DNA of 64,000 bases from CAIMFV01 sp040757715 (GCA_040757715.1 JBFLWS010000003.1:1-64000); one strand, 5' to 3'. Shown: positions 1-9,773, counted from the stretch's first letter. Translations and numbers: made by a program. Notes: generated by a model from the sequence alone, not told the origin.

Positions 1-126
1 TTCAATCGCATCAAACAGTTCAGGCGCATCGCCACACGCTACGACAAAACCGCCGCATCATACCTCGGCTTCCTGGCTCTGGCCTCGGTCAAACTCTGGA
101 TGCCAACTTATGTCAACAGGCCCTAG
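1..126 (+). mobile_element. 3' end of an IS5-family transposase gene (partial)
   Basis: The window opens inside a reading frame that ends at TAG 124-126 and encodes the last 41 residues of a DDE transposase. The C-terminal motif FNRIKQFRRIATRYDKTA is the hallmark of IS5-family (IS427-like) transposases, where it surrounds the last catalytic acid region. The rest of the gene lies to the left of the window, so it cannot be said whether the element is intact. The right terminal repeat is probably near the stop codon, because in this group the repeats lie very close to the gene ends, but it cannot be defined without the left end. The element borders the lower-GC defence-like genes that follow, which suggests acquired DNA. 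Confidence 0.85.
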
Positions 127-214
127 TGCGGGCCAGAAGCACGAGTAGCTCGCTAGACAGCAGGTCGAACACAGGTCTGATACGTCCTGACTTCGCGCCA
201 TGTCCGATAGCCAG

Positions 215-229
215 GTGCCTAATAGGCAC
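215..229. promoter_or_regulatory. Perfect palindrome upstream of the GHKL ATPase gene
   Basis: GTGCCT-AAT-AGGCAC is a perfect inverted repeat with a 3-nt centre, about 100 bp upstream of the ATPase start. Two 6-bp half-sites around a short centre fit a binding site for a dimeric regulator, possibly an operator for the defence operon. No controller gene is visible next to it, so the role is inferred from position only. No convincing -35/-10 pair could be assigned between it and the gene. Confidence 0.3.
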
Positions 230-330
230 ACGCCCTGAGGCTCGCAAAACTTTGCCTGGAGACTTGCTAGTTTCGGTTGTACGTGTGTCATTGCGCCAGG
301 CTACGTATCAGCGGTTGTGGGAGAGGTGAC

Positions 331-2883
331 ATGGCGATTCAAGACGTTGGTAGCGCTGTTGACCAGGTAGAAGTGCGGATCGGACCGCAGTTCCTGAACC
401 TATTCAGCGAGCATTTGTACTCCTCACCGAACAAAGCATTCGAGGAGCTCGTCTCCAACTCCTGGGACGCCGGCGCTCGCCGAGTCTATGTCAGCGTTCC
501 AGAAAATCTACAGGACGACGAGGCAGCGATCTGGGTTCTGGACGACGGCGGGTCGATGGACGTCGAGGGCTTTCGCGCTCTTTGGTCGGTCGCCACATCG
601 TCAAAGCGGGCTGTTGAGGGGGCAGACGCTAGGCGGCCGATCGGAAAATTTGGGGTCGGCAAGTTGGCAACCTACCTCCTTGCCCACGAGCTCACCTATG
701 TGTGCAAGGCCGCCGACGGCGTCGTCCGTGCGGTGACGATGGACTACCGTCGTATCGACGATGATCCCAAAAAGACCGCGCTCCACATCGATCCGGTCCC
801 ACTTTCCGTCCGGGTGCTGAGTTCAGTGGAATTGGCGGCGCTGCTTGAGGCAATTCCAAACGGCGCCCGCGCACGCCAGTTGGTCGATGCTGGTATCCCC
901 GGCGAAGCGATTGACTCTGACTTTGTCGATGAGTTCGGCGGAAAGGAACCTGACCCGCCCCAAAAGACTGGGACCTGGACGCTAGCGGTGATGTCGTCGC
1001 TGAAGGGGCCTGGGCGAAAGCTCAGCGTCGGTTGGGTGAAGCGCCTCCTGCGGACCGCGCTACCGCTCGGAAACACCATCTCGATCTATTTCAACGACGA
1101 GCCGCTCACATCAGCGAAATCGAACATCGACGTCGTCAACGAATGGGTAATAGGCGAGGGGCTCAAGCTTGGGACTCTCAGCCTGCCGGACGGCGAGGTC
1201 ATCGCGGTCGAAGAGCACGCATCGCCCTATCCGCATCTCCAGATCGAAGGCATCGGCCCCGTTACCGGCCGCTTCCGTCTCTACAGCGACCGTATCAGCG
1301 GAGGGAAGTCGGAAAACATCGAGGTCTCGAACGGCTTCTTCATCAACATCCGGGGTCGCGTCATAAAACCTGAAGATCCATACTTCGGCCTTGACAATCT
1401 CTCGCACTCGGTTTGGGCCCGCTTCCGGGCGACAATCCGGGCTGACGGCCTCGACTCGAAGCTATCGGTCAACCGGGAAAGCATTTCCGATAGCCGGGAG
1501 CTAAGGATTTTCCGCGCCTTCCTGATGAAGCTCTTCAACAAGGCCCGGGTGGACTATGACGCGCGGACTGCGGCTGAGTGGCCAGATGTCGGAGCGGTGT
1601 TGACCGAGAAATGGGGCGTGCTGCCGTTTGAACCGTTGCGCCGGGTTGTGACCGGCAGCTTGGGCGGCGGCGGCTTTGAGATTCCGTCGTTTATCCAATT
1701 GAACTCAAAGTCGGACATTGAGGCGGTAAGTTCGGCCTGGGAGAAAGCCACCCTTGACGCGCCGGCGGAGATGATAACCGACGTGGTCGTGAGCGAACTG
1801 GAGACAAGCGACCGGCTTTCGCACTACGACGTCGAGAACCGACGTGTGATCGTCAATAAGAACCATCCCTTTGCGGTCGAGCATCAGGACTCGGGCCAGG
1901 AGCTTCGACTGCTGCGAGACGCCGCCCTGGTGGACCTTCTGACCGACGCGTTCATGACCGACATCGGGCTGTCAATCGACCAGACAACTGAAATTCGCGA
2001 CTACAAGGATCGAGCTTATCGGCTCGTTGCTCAGGTCCGCCGACGTTCAGCCGCCCAAATCGCTTCACTCCTTATCGGGGCCACTGGGCACGCAAAGGGC
2101 TTCGAACGGATCATTGGCGATGCTTTGGAGTTCATAGGCTTCGCCGTTCAGCGCCTGGGCGCCAGCGGCGAACCCGAAGGTGTTGCGACAGCCATAGCGT
2201 CACCCGCCGAGGGCGACACCCGCGTCACGTACAAGTTCACCTATGACGCTAAGTCGTCGGTAAAGGGCGTCGTGAAGACCAGCAATGTGGGGATCGCGGG
2301 TCTGGCCCGACACCGGACCGACTACGATGCTCAACACACGTTGGTAGTCGCCCCCGCCTTCGAGGAGGGCGCACTGGAGCAGGAGTGCGAGCAGAACGGT
2401 ATCACCCCCATAAACGCAGCCGACCTGGCCCGCCTAGTGCTGTTGACGGTCGGCTACGGTCAGATCAACCTAGTTGAGTTCAGAAAGGTGTTCAGCCTTT
2501 TCCGGCCCGGCGATGTGAGCGCATGGGTGGAACAGCTAATTGAGACACAGCGGAGCACGAAGCACCTGTCCCTCGGCTTGCTCATTCAAGCGCTTACCGC
2601 AATCAGTGAGGCGAATCCGAACAGGCCAGATATGATCCACTGCTCGCTGATCGCCGACAAGTGTCGCGATCTGTTGGAGGACAATAACTTCCCCAATCGC
2701 AATCAAGTGGCCGCCGCTATTCGCGGGTTGTCGTTAATGGCGCCCAACGTGATCAGCATTTCAACTTCCCAAGACGTCTTTTTGAACGCGCCTCCCACGA
2801 AGATCGGCGAGTTAATCGCGGCTCAGGTTAACGCTATCCCGCAAGGCTACAGATACGGTATCGCTCGCGGGATAGAATCATGA
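331..2883 (+). CDS. GHKL (MORC/HSP90-like) ATPase fused to a PD-(D/E)XK-like nuclease domain
   Basis: This 850-residue protein begins with a GHKL ATPase domain. The N box is EELVSNSWDAGA (E39, N43, D46), the G1 box is LDDGGSMD (about 70-77), and the G2 box is IGKFGVGKLAT (104-114). The pattern resembles bacterial MORC/HSP90-type ATPases rather than histidine kinases or gyrase. From about residue 590 there is a restriction-endonuclease-like stretch: E592 and E600 in a helix, GEPE (613-616), then FTYDAKSS with D639-x-K641. This fits a PD-(D/E)XK core with PE in place of PD. A segment of about 190 residues follows with no recognised motif. The ATG at 331 directly follows GAGAGGTGAC and begins the conserved region; an upstream in-frame start at 277 is less likely. 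The DNA methyltransferase gene starts 7 nt after the stop. Established knowledge: GHKL ATPases linked to restriction nucleases and methylases have been predicted as restriction-modification systems related to eukaryotic MORC. Inference: this is the ATP-dependent restriction subunit. Confidence 0.8.
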   Translation: MAIQDVGSAVDQVEVRIGPQFLNLFSEHLYSSPNKAFEELVSNSWDAGARRVYVSVPENLQDDEAAIWVLDDGGSMDVEGFRALWSVATSSKRAVEGADARRPIGKFGVGKLATYLLAHELTYVCKAADGVVRAVTMDYRRIDDDPKKTALHIDPVPLSVRVLSSVELAALLEAIPNGARARQLVDAGIPGEAIDSDFVDEFGGKEPDPPQKTGTWTLAVMSSLKGPGRKLSVGWVKRLLRTALPLGNTISIYFNDEPLTSAKSNIDVVNEWVIGEGLKLGTLSLPDGEVIAVEEHASPYPHLQIEGIGPVTGRFRLYSDRISGGKSENIEVSNGFFINIRGRVIKPEDPYFGLDNLSHSVWARFRATIRADGLDSKLSVNRESISDSRELRIFRAFLMKLFNKARVDYDARTAAEWPDVGAVLTEKWGVLPFEPLRRVVTGSLGGGGFEIPSFIQLNSKSDIEAVSSAWEKATLDAPAEMITDVVVSELETSDRLSHYDVENRRVIVNKNHPFAVEHQDSGQELRLLRDAALVDLLTDAFMTDIGLSIDQTTEIRDYKDRAYRLVAQVRRRSAAQIASLLIGATGHAKGFERIIGDALEFIGFAVQRLGASGEPEGVATAIASPAEGDTRVTYKFTYDAKSSVKGVVKTSNVGIAGLARHRTDYDAQHTLVVAPAFEEGALEQECEQNGITPINAADLARLVLLTVGYGQINLVEFRKVFSLFRPGDVSAWVEQLIETQRSTKHLSLGLLIQALTAISEANPNRPDMIHCSLIADKCRDLLEDNNFPNRNQVAAAIRGLSLMAPNVISISTSQDVFLNAPPTKIGELIAAQVNAIPQGYRYGIARGIES

Positions 2884-2890
2884 GGCAGCT

Positions 2891-4036
2891 GTGCGACTGA
2901 CGCCTATCCACCCCTTTCCGGCCCGCATGGCCCCCGAACTTGCCCTTGAGACTATTGGCTCGCTTCCGGAGAATGCGGTGATCGTGGACCCGATGTCGGG
3001 GTCTGGGACGGTGCTGCGCGCTGGCGTCGAGAACGGCAACCCATGCATGGGCTTCGATCTCGACCCGCTCGCCGTGTTGATGGCGCGAGTTTGGACGTCT
3101 CCGCTTGCAGATGGCCTTGTCCAAGAAGCTCGGAAAGTGGCGGAGGCGGCGAAGGCCATCCCCAATGCGCCGCCGCCATGGGGCGACTCCTCTGAGACCC
3201 GAGTTTTTGCGGAATTCTGGTTCGAAGAGCGGCAGCGAGCTGACTTATCGGCGCTCGCTCAAGTTCTCTCAGGATATGAAGGTACCCACCGCGACGCGTT
3301 GATGCTGGCGCTGAGCCGCCTCATCATCACCAAAGAAAAGGGTGCATCCATCGCTCGGGATACATCCCACAGCCGTCCACATCGGGTGTTCTTCAACAAC
3401 GATTTTGATGTTTTCCGGGCGTTGCCTATTGCGGCAAAACGCATAGAAGCGCGTCTCAATCCCCAAGACATCCGTGGGACCGCACGGGTTGAACTCGCAG
3501 ATGCTCGGAAGCTTCCCCTTGCAAATGGCAGCGTTGATGCCGTCATCACTTCGCCGCCGTACCTCAACGCGATCGACTACATGCGTGGTCACAGATTAGC
3601 GCTAATCTGGCTCGGCTACCGATTGGATGAACTTGCTTCAGTCCGGGCGGTTTCTATCGGAGCCGAAGCTGCGCTCAAGGGTGCGCCCGAACTGATCTTG
3701 CCGCCCTTCGAGATTGCCGCGACGCTCACGCCTTCCAAAGCGCGCATAGTCGAACGGTATAGGAACGATATCTACAGGCTGATGATCGAGCTTCGGCGGA
3801 TTGTGAAGCCGGGCGGCCAGGTGCTCGTAGTGGTTGGAAACTCAAACATTGCCGGTGTGCCCGTCTCGAACGCCGACATCAACCACGTTAGTGCGACTCA
3901 GGTCGGCTTCACGCTAATCAACCGCTTCGACCGAGCGCTGCCGTCTCAAAACCGGTACCTGCCAACTCCGAAAGGTGAAAGCAACGCTCTCGGCCGACGA
4001 ATGCGAACAGAGACTGTCCTGACTTTTGCCGCCTAG
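2891..4036 (+). CDS. DNA methyltransferase of the amino-methylating type (N6-A or N4-C)
   Basis: This 381-residue protein carries the AdoMet-binding motif I DPMSGSGT at 33-40, preceded by HPFPARM (motif X region). An acidic GFDLDP follows at 54-59, and the catalytic motif IV TSPPY is at 220-224. With motif I before motif IV and about 180 residues between them, the order is that of alpha-like amino methyltransferases, and the insert probably holds the target-recognition region. TSPPY allows either N4-cytosine or N6-adenine methylation. The start is a GTG 7 nt after the ATPase stop, with a GAGG overlapping that stop, so the two genes are almost certainly co-transcribed and translationally coupled. 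Its likely role is to protect self DNA from the partner nuclease. Base composition matches the partner and is lower in GC than genes beyond 4.2 kb. Confidence 0.85.
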   Translation: MRLTPIHPFPARMAPELALETIGSLPENAVIVDPMSGSGTVLRAGVENGNPCMGFDLDPLAVLMARVWTSPLADGLVQEARKVAEAAKAIPNAPPPWGDSSETRVFAEFWFEERQRADLSALAQVLSGYEGTHRDALMLALSRLIITKEKGASIARDTSHSRPHRVFFNNDFDVFRALPIAAKRIEARLNPQDIRGTARVELADARKLPLANGSVDAVITSPPYLNAIDYMRGHRLALIWLGYRLDELASVRAVSIGAEAALKGAPELILPPFEIAATLTPSKARIVERYRNDIYRLMIELRRIVKPGGQVLVVVGNSNIAGVPVSNADINHVSATQVGFTLINRFDRALPSQNRYLPTPKGESNALGRRMRTETVLTFAA

Positions 4037-4178
4037 GGACGCCCAAATCCGGAAGCTCCCAACGTCACCAATGAGCCCCTCGCAGCCCGTACGCGCGTCC
4101 GCTTTGCGCGTCACGCTGTTGAGCGAAAAATCTAAACCTTAGAGCGGGCCTCAGGCGCCCCCCACCTCCCCCACCCCC

Positions 4179-5105
4179 CTACCGCTTGGCGGCCAGCACG
4201 AAGGCGCGGCCGGCGGCGAAGTCCCCCACCTCCACCAGCACGGTGTCCACCCGATCGCCCTTGAGGCCGGGATAGACGAGCTCGATGGCCACCGCCTCGC
4301 GCGGGTCGAGATCGGCGAGGGCGGCGATGGCCTCCTTGGGGAAGGTGAAGGCCGCGGCGGGCTGGCCGCGCACGATGTCGAGGGATTCGGGCGCCTCGCC
4401 CTTGGCGCTGGCGAGGAAGGTGCGGGTGCACCAGCGCGGGGCTACGTGGCCGGCGAGGTCGCGCCGGCGCGCGTCGATATAGGCGTCGGGCGCCTTGGCC
4501 CCGTCGCGCAACACCAGGCGCGCGGTGGAGGCGCGCAGGGCCCCGAGGTCCGAGGTGACCAGTTCCAGACTCACGCGGCCATTGTCATTGACGAGGCCGA
4601 AGGTGGCGCGCACCGGGGTGGTGATCTGCTGCGACAGGGTCCAGCGCGGCTTACGCGACAGGGGCCGCTCGGCCCGCCAGGCGGCGTGGTCGCCGGGATA
4701 GGTCATGGCCTGCAGGTGGCTGAAACCCTCGAAGGCCGTGCGCACCCGCTGGGCGATGGTGGCGAGGTCCTGGGAATTGCAGGCCACGGACTGAGCCTTG
4801 GTCGCCGCGGCGTCCGCCGCTCGATCCAGCGCCGCCCGCTGGGCCCCGCCCCGCAAAGCCGCGCCCCTGGCCTGAGCCTCCGCCGCCTCCAAAGCTCCCA
4901 GCAGTTCGGGCGCGAACAGGTGACAGCGCTCCCCGGCATTGGCCACCACCGCCCGCTCATAATAGAGGTCGCTGGCGCTGGCCCAGCCGAGGGCGGGCAG
5001 GGCGAGCACGGCGGCGGCGCACAGGGCTGCGCCCACAACGGGGCCCAAAACTGGGCCCAAAACGGAGGACGTCTTCAACATCAGGGGGGAAGTCTCTAAG
5101 CTCAT
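4179..5105 (-). CDS. Hypothetical exported protein
   Basis: This protein of about 308 residues has a hydrophobic signal segment (VVGAALCAAAVLALPALGWASA) near the N terminus and no other membrane segment, so it is probably periplasmic. The body is Ala/Arg-rich with few cysteines (C at GERCHLF, VACNS and RWCTR). I do not recognise a family. Start codons are possible at 5132, 5105 and 5081; 5105 keeps a normal signal peptide and is preferred, though no strong ribosome site separates them. A 12-bp tandem repeat near 5040-5062 encodes the LGPVLGPV in the signal region. It lies just right of the low-GC island and has chromosome-like composition. Confidence 0.65.
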   Translation of the reverse strand: MSLETSPLMLKTSSVLGPVLGPVVGAALCAAAVLALPALGWASASDLYYERAVVANAGERCHLFAPELLGALEAAEAQARGAALRGGAQRAALDRAADAAATKAQSVACNSQDLATIAQRVRTAFEGFSHLQAMTYPGDHAAWRAERPLSRKPRWTLSQQITTPVRATFGLVNDNGRVSLELVTSDLGALRASTARLVLRDGAKAPDAYIDARRRDLAGHVAPRWCTRTFLASAKGEAPESLDIVRGQPAAAFTFPKEAIAALADLDPREAVAIELVYPGLKGDRVDTVLVEVGDFAAGRAFVLAAKR

Positions 5106-5160
5106 CGGTTCCAGCCACCCTAAGCCCCGCAACTTTCCGCACAGTTAGCGAAAGACCCCC

Positions 5161-5493
5161 ATGCTGCTGTCCACCGATGTCTGGGTCGCCGCCCTGATGC
5201 GCCGCGCCGAGCTGGCGGGCGCCTTCGCCGTGGTGGCGCGCAAGGGCGATGCGAGCGCAGGCGCAGTGCTGGTGAAGGCCTACAACCCCCGCACTCGCGA
5301 GGCCCGGCTTTATGCTGAAGCCCTGCGCGGCGATGGCCAGCGGGTGTGGATGGCCCCCATCGCCGACACCACGGAGGCCGAGATCGACGCCTATGTGGAG
5401 CGCGCCCGCCGCCGGGATCCAGACCTGTGGGTGGTGGAGATCGAGGACGTCGAAGGGCGCACCTTCCTCACCGAGCCGGTGGAAAAGCGTTAA
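5161..5493 (+). CDS. DUF1491 family protein
   Basis: This 110-residue soluble protein matches the alphaproteobacterial DUF1491 family by its start (STDVWVAALMRRAELAGAFA), the middle segment VLVKAYNPRTREARLY and the closing pattern DPDLWVVEIED. Family length is about 110 residues, so it is full length. No function is established. It is divergent from the exported protein to its left, with about 55 bp between the starts, so the two may share a promoter region. Confidence 0.75.
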   Translation: MLLSTDVWVAALMRRAELAGAFAVVARKGDASAGAVLVKAYNPRTREARLYAEALRGDGQRVWMAPIADTTEAEIDAYVERARRRDPDLWVVEIEDVEGRTFLTEPVEKR

Positions 5494-5567
5494 CCGCGTT
5501 CCTCAACCGGACTGCAAGCGGCGGCGATTATGCTGCGGTCTCAAGTGGTCGTGGAGTGCTAGGTCGC

Positions 5568-5945
5568 ATGCTTTTCCTGATGAACGACGCCGTGCTGAAC
5601 CTGGAGCGCCAGGAGCGCCCGCCGCTCGACCCGGCGCGGTTCCAGGCCCTCAGCCTCGGCTATGTGATGCGGCTGGGCCAGGAGCTGTTTTCCGAGCGCC
5701 CGATGCTGCACCGCACCGACCCCGCCCGCGCCGAACGCCTGGCCATGCTGATCCTGGCCAAGGCGCCGGAGGCCAACGCCGCCCTGTTCGTGGCGCCCGC
5801 CCAGGGCTGCGCCGTGGAGGACGTGCAGCACCGTCTGGCCAATGTGTCCATGGAGGTCATGGGCGAGCTCTATCGCAAGCACCGCGACGGCGATCTCACC
5901 CCCGTGGCCGCCGACCGCGAGGTGTGGCGGCGCATGGCCGCCTAA
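5568..5945 (+). CDS. Conserved hypothetical protein, 125 aa
   Basis: The protein is soluble, with an even charge distribution and no signal peptide. It starts MLFLMNDAVLNL, which resembles a family of small conserved alphaproteobacterial proteins of unknown role, but I cannot name it. ATG 5568 is chosen because the sequence upstream in the same frame is arginine/proline-rich noise. An in-frame GTG at 5556 is an alternative. It lies 74 bp downstream of the DUF1491 gene on the same strand and may be co-transcribed. Confidence 0.6.
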   Translation: MLFLMNDAVLNLERQERPPLDPARFQALSLGYVMRLGQELFSERPMLHRTDPARAERLAMLILAKAPEANAALFVAPAQGCAVEDVQHRLANVSMEVMGELYRKHRDGDLTPVAADREVWRRMAA

Positions 5946-5956
5946 AGGAGGGCGGC

Positions 5957-6412
5957 TTAGGCGCGCGCTCTTTCCGTTCCGCGCCAGCGGTGGACCTCGA
6001 ACCAGATGCCGCAAAAGGTCTGGGCCAGGATCAGATAGCCGATGGTGGAGGTGAGGCTGATATAGGCCGGCATGATCTTGCGCGGGTCGAGGATGTAGCC
6101 GATGTGCACGGCGACCGCGAGCAGCTGGGCCCCCGCCGCCGTGAGCGGCCAGAAACGGTCGGACCGGAGCGCCAGGGCGATGAAGGCGGCGAGGGCCAGC
6201 ACGTCCACCCCGAACACCCCGTACTGCGGCCTTATCCAGGCGGTGGCCGGATTGGAGTCGCCCACCACCCACGACGCCACCCAGGCGACGATGATGATGG
6301 CCGCGCCCACCCGCTCCGAGGTTCCGCCCCGCGCCCAGGCGTAGCCCGCCAGCGCGATCAGCAGCACGTCCCCCACCCCCTGTTCGAGGGCGATGAACTC
6401 ATGACGCGTCAT
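5957..6412 (-). CDS. Small integral membrane protein
   Basis: This 151-residue protein has about four hydrophobic helices: VGDVLLIALAGYAW, VGAAIIIVAWVASWVV, VDVLALAAFIALAL with LLAVAVHIGYIL, and AYISLTSTIGYLILAQTF. It also has a short basic C-terminal tail. No catalytic motif is visible and I do not recognise the family. It is convergent with the 125-aa gene, with 11 bp between the stops, and transcribed in the same direction as the HTH gene to its right. Confidence 0.6.
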   Translation of the reverse strand: MTRHEFIALEQGVGDVLLIALAGYAWARGGTSERVGAAIIIVAWVASWVVGDSNPATAWIRPQYGVFGVDVLALAAFIALALRSDRFWPLTAAGAQLLAVAVHIGYILDPRKIMPAYISLTSTIGYLILAQTFCGIWFEVHRWRGTERARA

Positions 6413-6512
6413 GGCGCGCCGCCAGGCGATATCTGCGACATGATGCGGTCCTCCCCGTCACTCGGCGGGCTTTGTTTGCTGAAATGCGCCAAGCTCAAAC
6501 GGGGTTTGAGCG

Positions 6513-7190
6513 TCACGCGCGCCCGAACAGCTCACTGAACACCCGCATGCCGCCCATGAGGCCGCCGAAGGCCAGGGCGAGGCCGATGGCGTAGGCGAGG
6601 ATCGCCGCCAGTCGCTGGACCGGCGTTAGAGTGTTGCGGACTCGGGCTCGGCCAGGCGCCGATCGTCGGCCACCGAATAGCCCAAGGCCAGGATCGACTG
6701 CAGCAAGGCCGCCGCTGACTTGCCCTCGGCCTCCTGACGCAGGATCGCCACCTCCGCCAGGATTTCCCGCTGACGATCCGGCTGGGTGTTGAGAGTCTGA
6801 AGCGCCGCCTCCAGCTCTTCCCAGGTCCAGATCGGCAGAAACGAATAGGTGTTCGACAAAGCCTGGCCCATGGGCCCCCTCCGCACTGACGGCGGCAGTT
6901 GGCTCCCGCGGCGCGTCGGCGTCCATCCCCGTTGTCGGGCCTACCCGGCGTTCGGGTAGGGCGCCCCCCGCCTCGGCGTAGTCGCGCACCAGGCGCGCGG
7001 CGGCCACCCGGGGCAAGCCGCCCAGACGGCGACGGCCCTCCTTCACGTGGGTCTCGAAGGTGTCGAGGGCGAGGCCGAGCTTGGCCGCCGCCTCCTTGGC
7101 GCTCATGGGCGCGGCGAGGGCCAGCAGGCATTCGAACTGGCGCGGGCTTAAGGAACGCACCTGCGCCTCAGTTTCCGATGACAACGCCAT
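6513..7190 (-). pseudogene. LuxR-like HTH regulator with C-terminal membrane helix, apparently frame-disrupted
   Basis: The N-terminal third reads as a LuxR/sigma-4-type helix-turn-helix (LSPRQFECLLALA, then MSAKEAAAKLGLALDTFETHVKEGRR). The last 37 residues in the same frame form one membrane helix (AILAYAIGLALAFGGLMGG). Between about 6886 and 6626 this frame turns into Gly/Ala-rich noise, while another frame of the same strand reads well (LSNTYSFLPIWTWEELEAAL, then QREILAEVAILRQEAEGKSA). Joining frame A, frame B and frame A again gives one coherent protein of about 225 residues: HTH, linker with charged helix, membrane anchor. A shift could sit in the GGGGG run near 6885 and a compensating one near 6625. 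This could be real decay, sequencing error or, less likely, two overlapping genes. Confidence 0.6.
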
Positions 7191-7233
7191 AACAACCCAC
7201 CCGCGCCCGCGCGAACTGGCGGCGACAATGACT

Positions 7234-7311
7234 CAATTTGGGTGCGCTTGCGAAGAGGCCAATTCGGGCGGGCGGGCGAAGAGGCCAATTTGGATGCGCT
7301 GGCGAAGAGAA
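7234..7311. repeat. Three 26-bp direct tandem repeats upstream of prfC
   Basis: Units start at 7234, 7260 and 7286, each with the pattern CAATT-Y-GG followed by a GCG-rich stretch and GCGAAGAGG. The first two are 26 bp and the third is slightly shorter at its end. 26 is not a multiple of three and the array lies between the divergent HTH gene and prfC, so it is non-coding. It could hold regulator sites for either gene, or be a product of replication slippage. Confidence 0.75.
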
Positions 7312-7349
7312 AGGTGACACTTTGCGCGGGAATCCTTATGTGGGCCTGC

Positions 7350-8944
<1,595 letters not shown>

Positions 8945-8948
<4 letters not shown>

Positions 8949-9445
8949 GCGGCGTCGGAGACTTTCGCACTAGCGGCCAGTCGCGCCAGGGCCGCGCCGG
9001 TGAGCCGGCGTATGGTCCACTCGTCCATGGCCGCGGCCTCCAGGCTATCATAGAAGCCGATGGCCGGGGCGTTCCAGTCCAGCACCGACCACTCGAGCCG
9101 CGCCAGGTTCTCGGCCACGCAGCGCTGGGCGAGATGCACCAAGAGCGCCTTGCCCGCCCCGCGCCCCCGCGCGCTCGGCCGCACATAGAGGTCTTCCAGA
9201 TAGATGCCGTGGCGCCCGGCGAAGGTGGAGAAATTGTAGAACCACAGCGCCATGCCCACCGGCGCGCCGTCCACCTCGACGATGTCGCAGAAGGCCCGCG
9301 GCTCCGGGGTGAACAGGGCCGCCTCGATGTCGGCCTCCGTGGTCGCCACCTCGTGCAGCAGCTTCTCGTACTCGGCCAGCTCGCGGACGAAGGCGAGCAC
9401 GAGGGGGGCGTCGCCCGGACGGGCGGGTCGGATCGATAGGGTCAT
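8945..9445 (-). CDS. GNAT acetyltransferase, diamine/spermidine acetyltransferase-like
   Basis: This 166-residue protein covers a whole GNAT fold. It starts with the usual IRPARPGDAP strand-helix, has WFYNFSTFAGRHGIYLEDLY and the acetyl-CoA-binding loop RPSARGRGAGKAL (Q/R-x-x-G-x-G/A type), then WSVLDWNAPAIGFYDSLEA. The FYNFSTF...GIYLEDLYV block is typical of the SSAT-like branch that acetylates polyamines or related amines, but the substrate is unproven. It is convergent with prfC. Confidence 0.8.
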
Positions 9446-9530
9446 GCGAGGCTTATAGTCCGCGAAACGTGGCTGTCGCGAGGGGGCGAGCGAGTGGAAT
9501 TTTTCTTCCGCTCATCCTCGCGCATCCCAT

Positions 9531-9731
9531 TTTCTTGTCATCCTCGCATCAACCGCTCCCTGATCGACAAGCAATTGTCGATCAGAAAGCTTTTATGCGA
9601 GGACCTAGTTTTCTTTTTTTGTCATCCCCGCGCGTGTCGCGGGGACCCAACCCTCCGCATCCCAGACCTGAACTGATCCGTTCGTGAGGCTGAGCTTGGG
9701 TCCTCGCAATAAATGCGAGGATGACAAGAAA
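9531..9731. repeat. 201-bp palindromic element with perfect 19-bp terminal inverted repeats
   Basis: TTTCTTGTCATCCTCGCAT at 9531-9549 is repeated as its exact reverse complement at 9713-9731. Inside is a hairpin with 11-bp arms CTGATCGACAA / TTGTCGATCAG (9560-9585), itself bracketed by TCCTCGCAT / ATGCGAGGA (9541-9549 and 9595-9603). A second hairpin CCCCGCG / CGCGGGG lies at 9626-9644. No gene is seen. The GTCATCC-CGCG core resembles extragenic palindromic (REP-like) repeats, and a related copy lies at 13330. This element fills most of the gap between the acetyltransferase gene and the membrane protein gene at 9774. Confidence 0.75.
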
Positions 9732-9773
9732 GTGCGAAATTCTCGCTTGCGCGAAGATAAGCGGTGGGGAGCC

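Noticed and set aside
6626..6886. Separate 86-residue gene inside the HTH gene
   Set aside because: The middle frame reads like protein, but it joins naturally with the flanking HTH and membrane parts. A disrupted single gene is the simpler reading.
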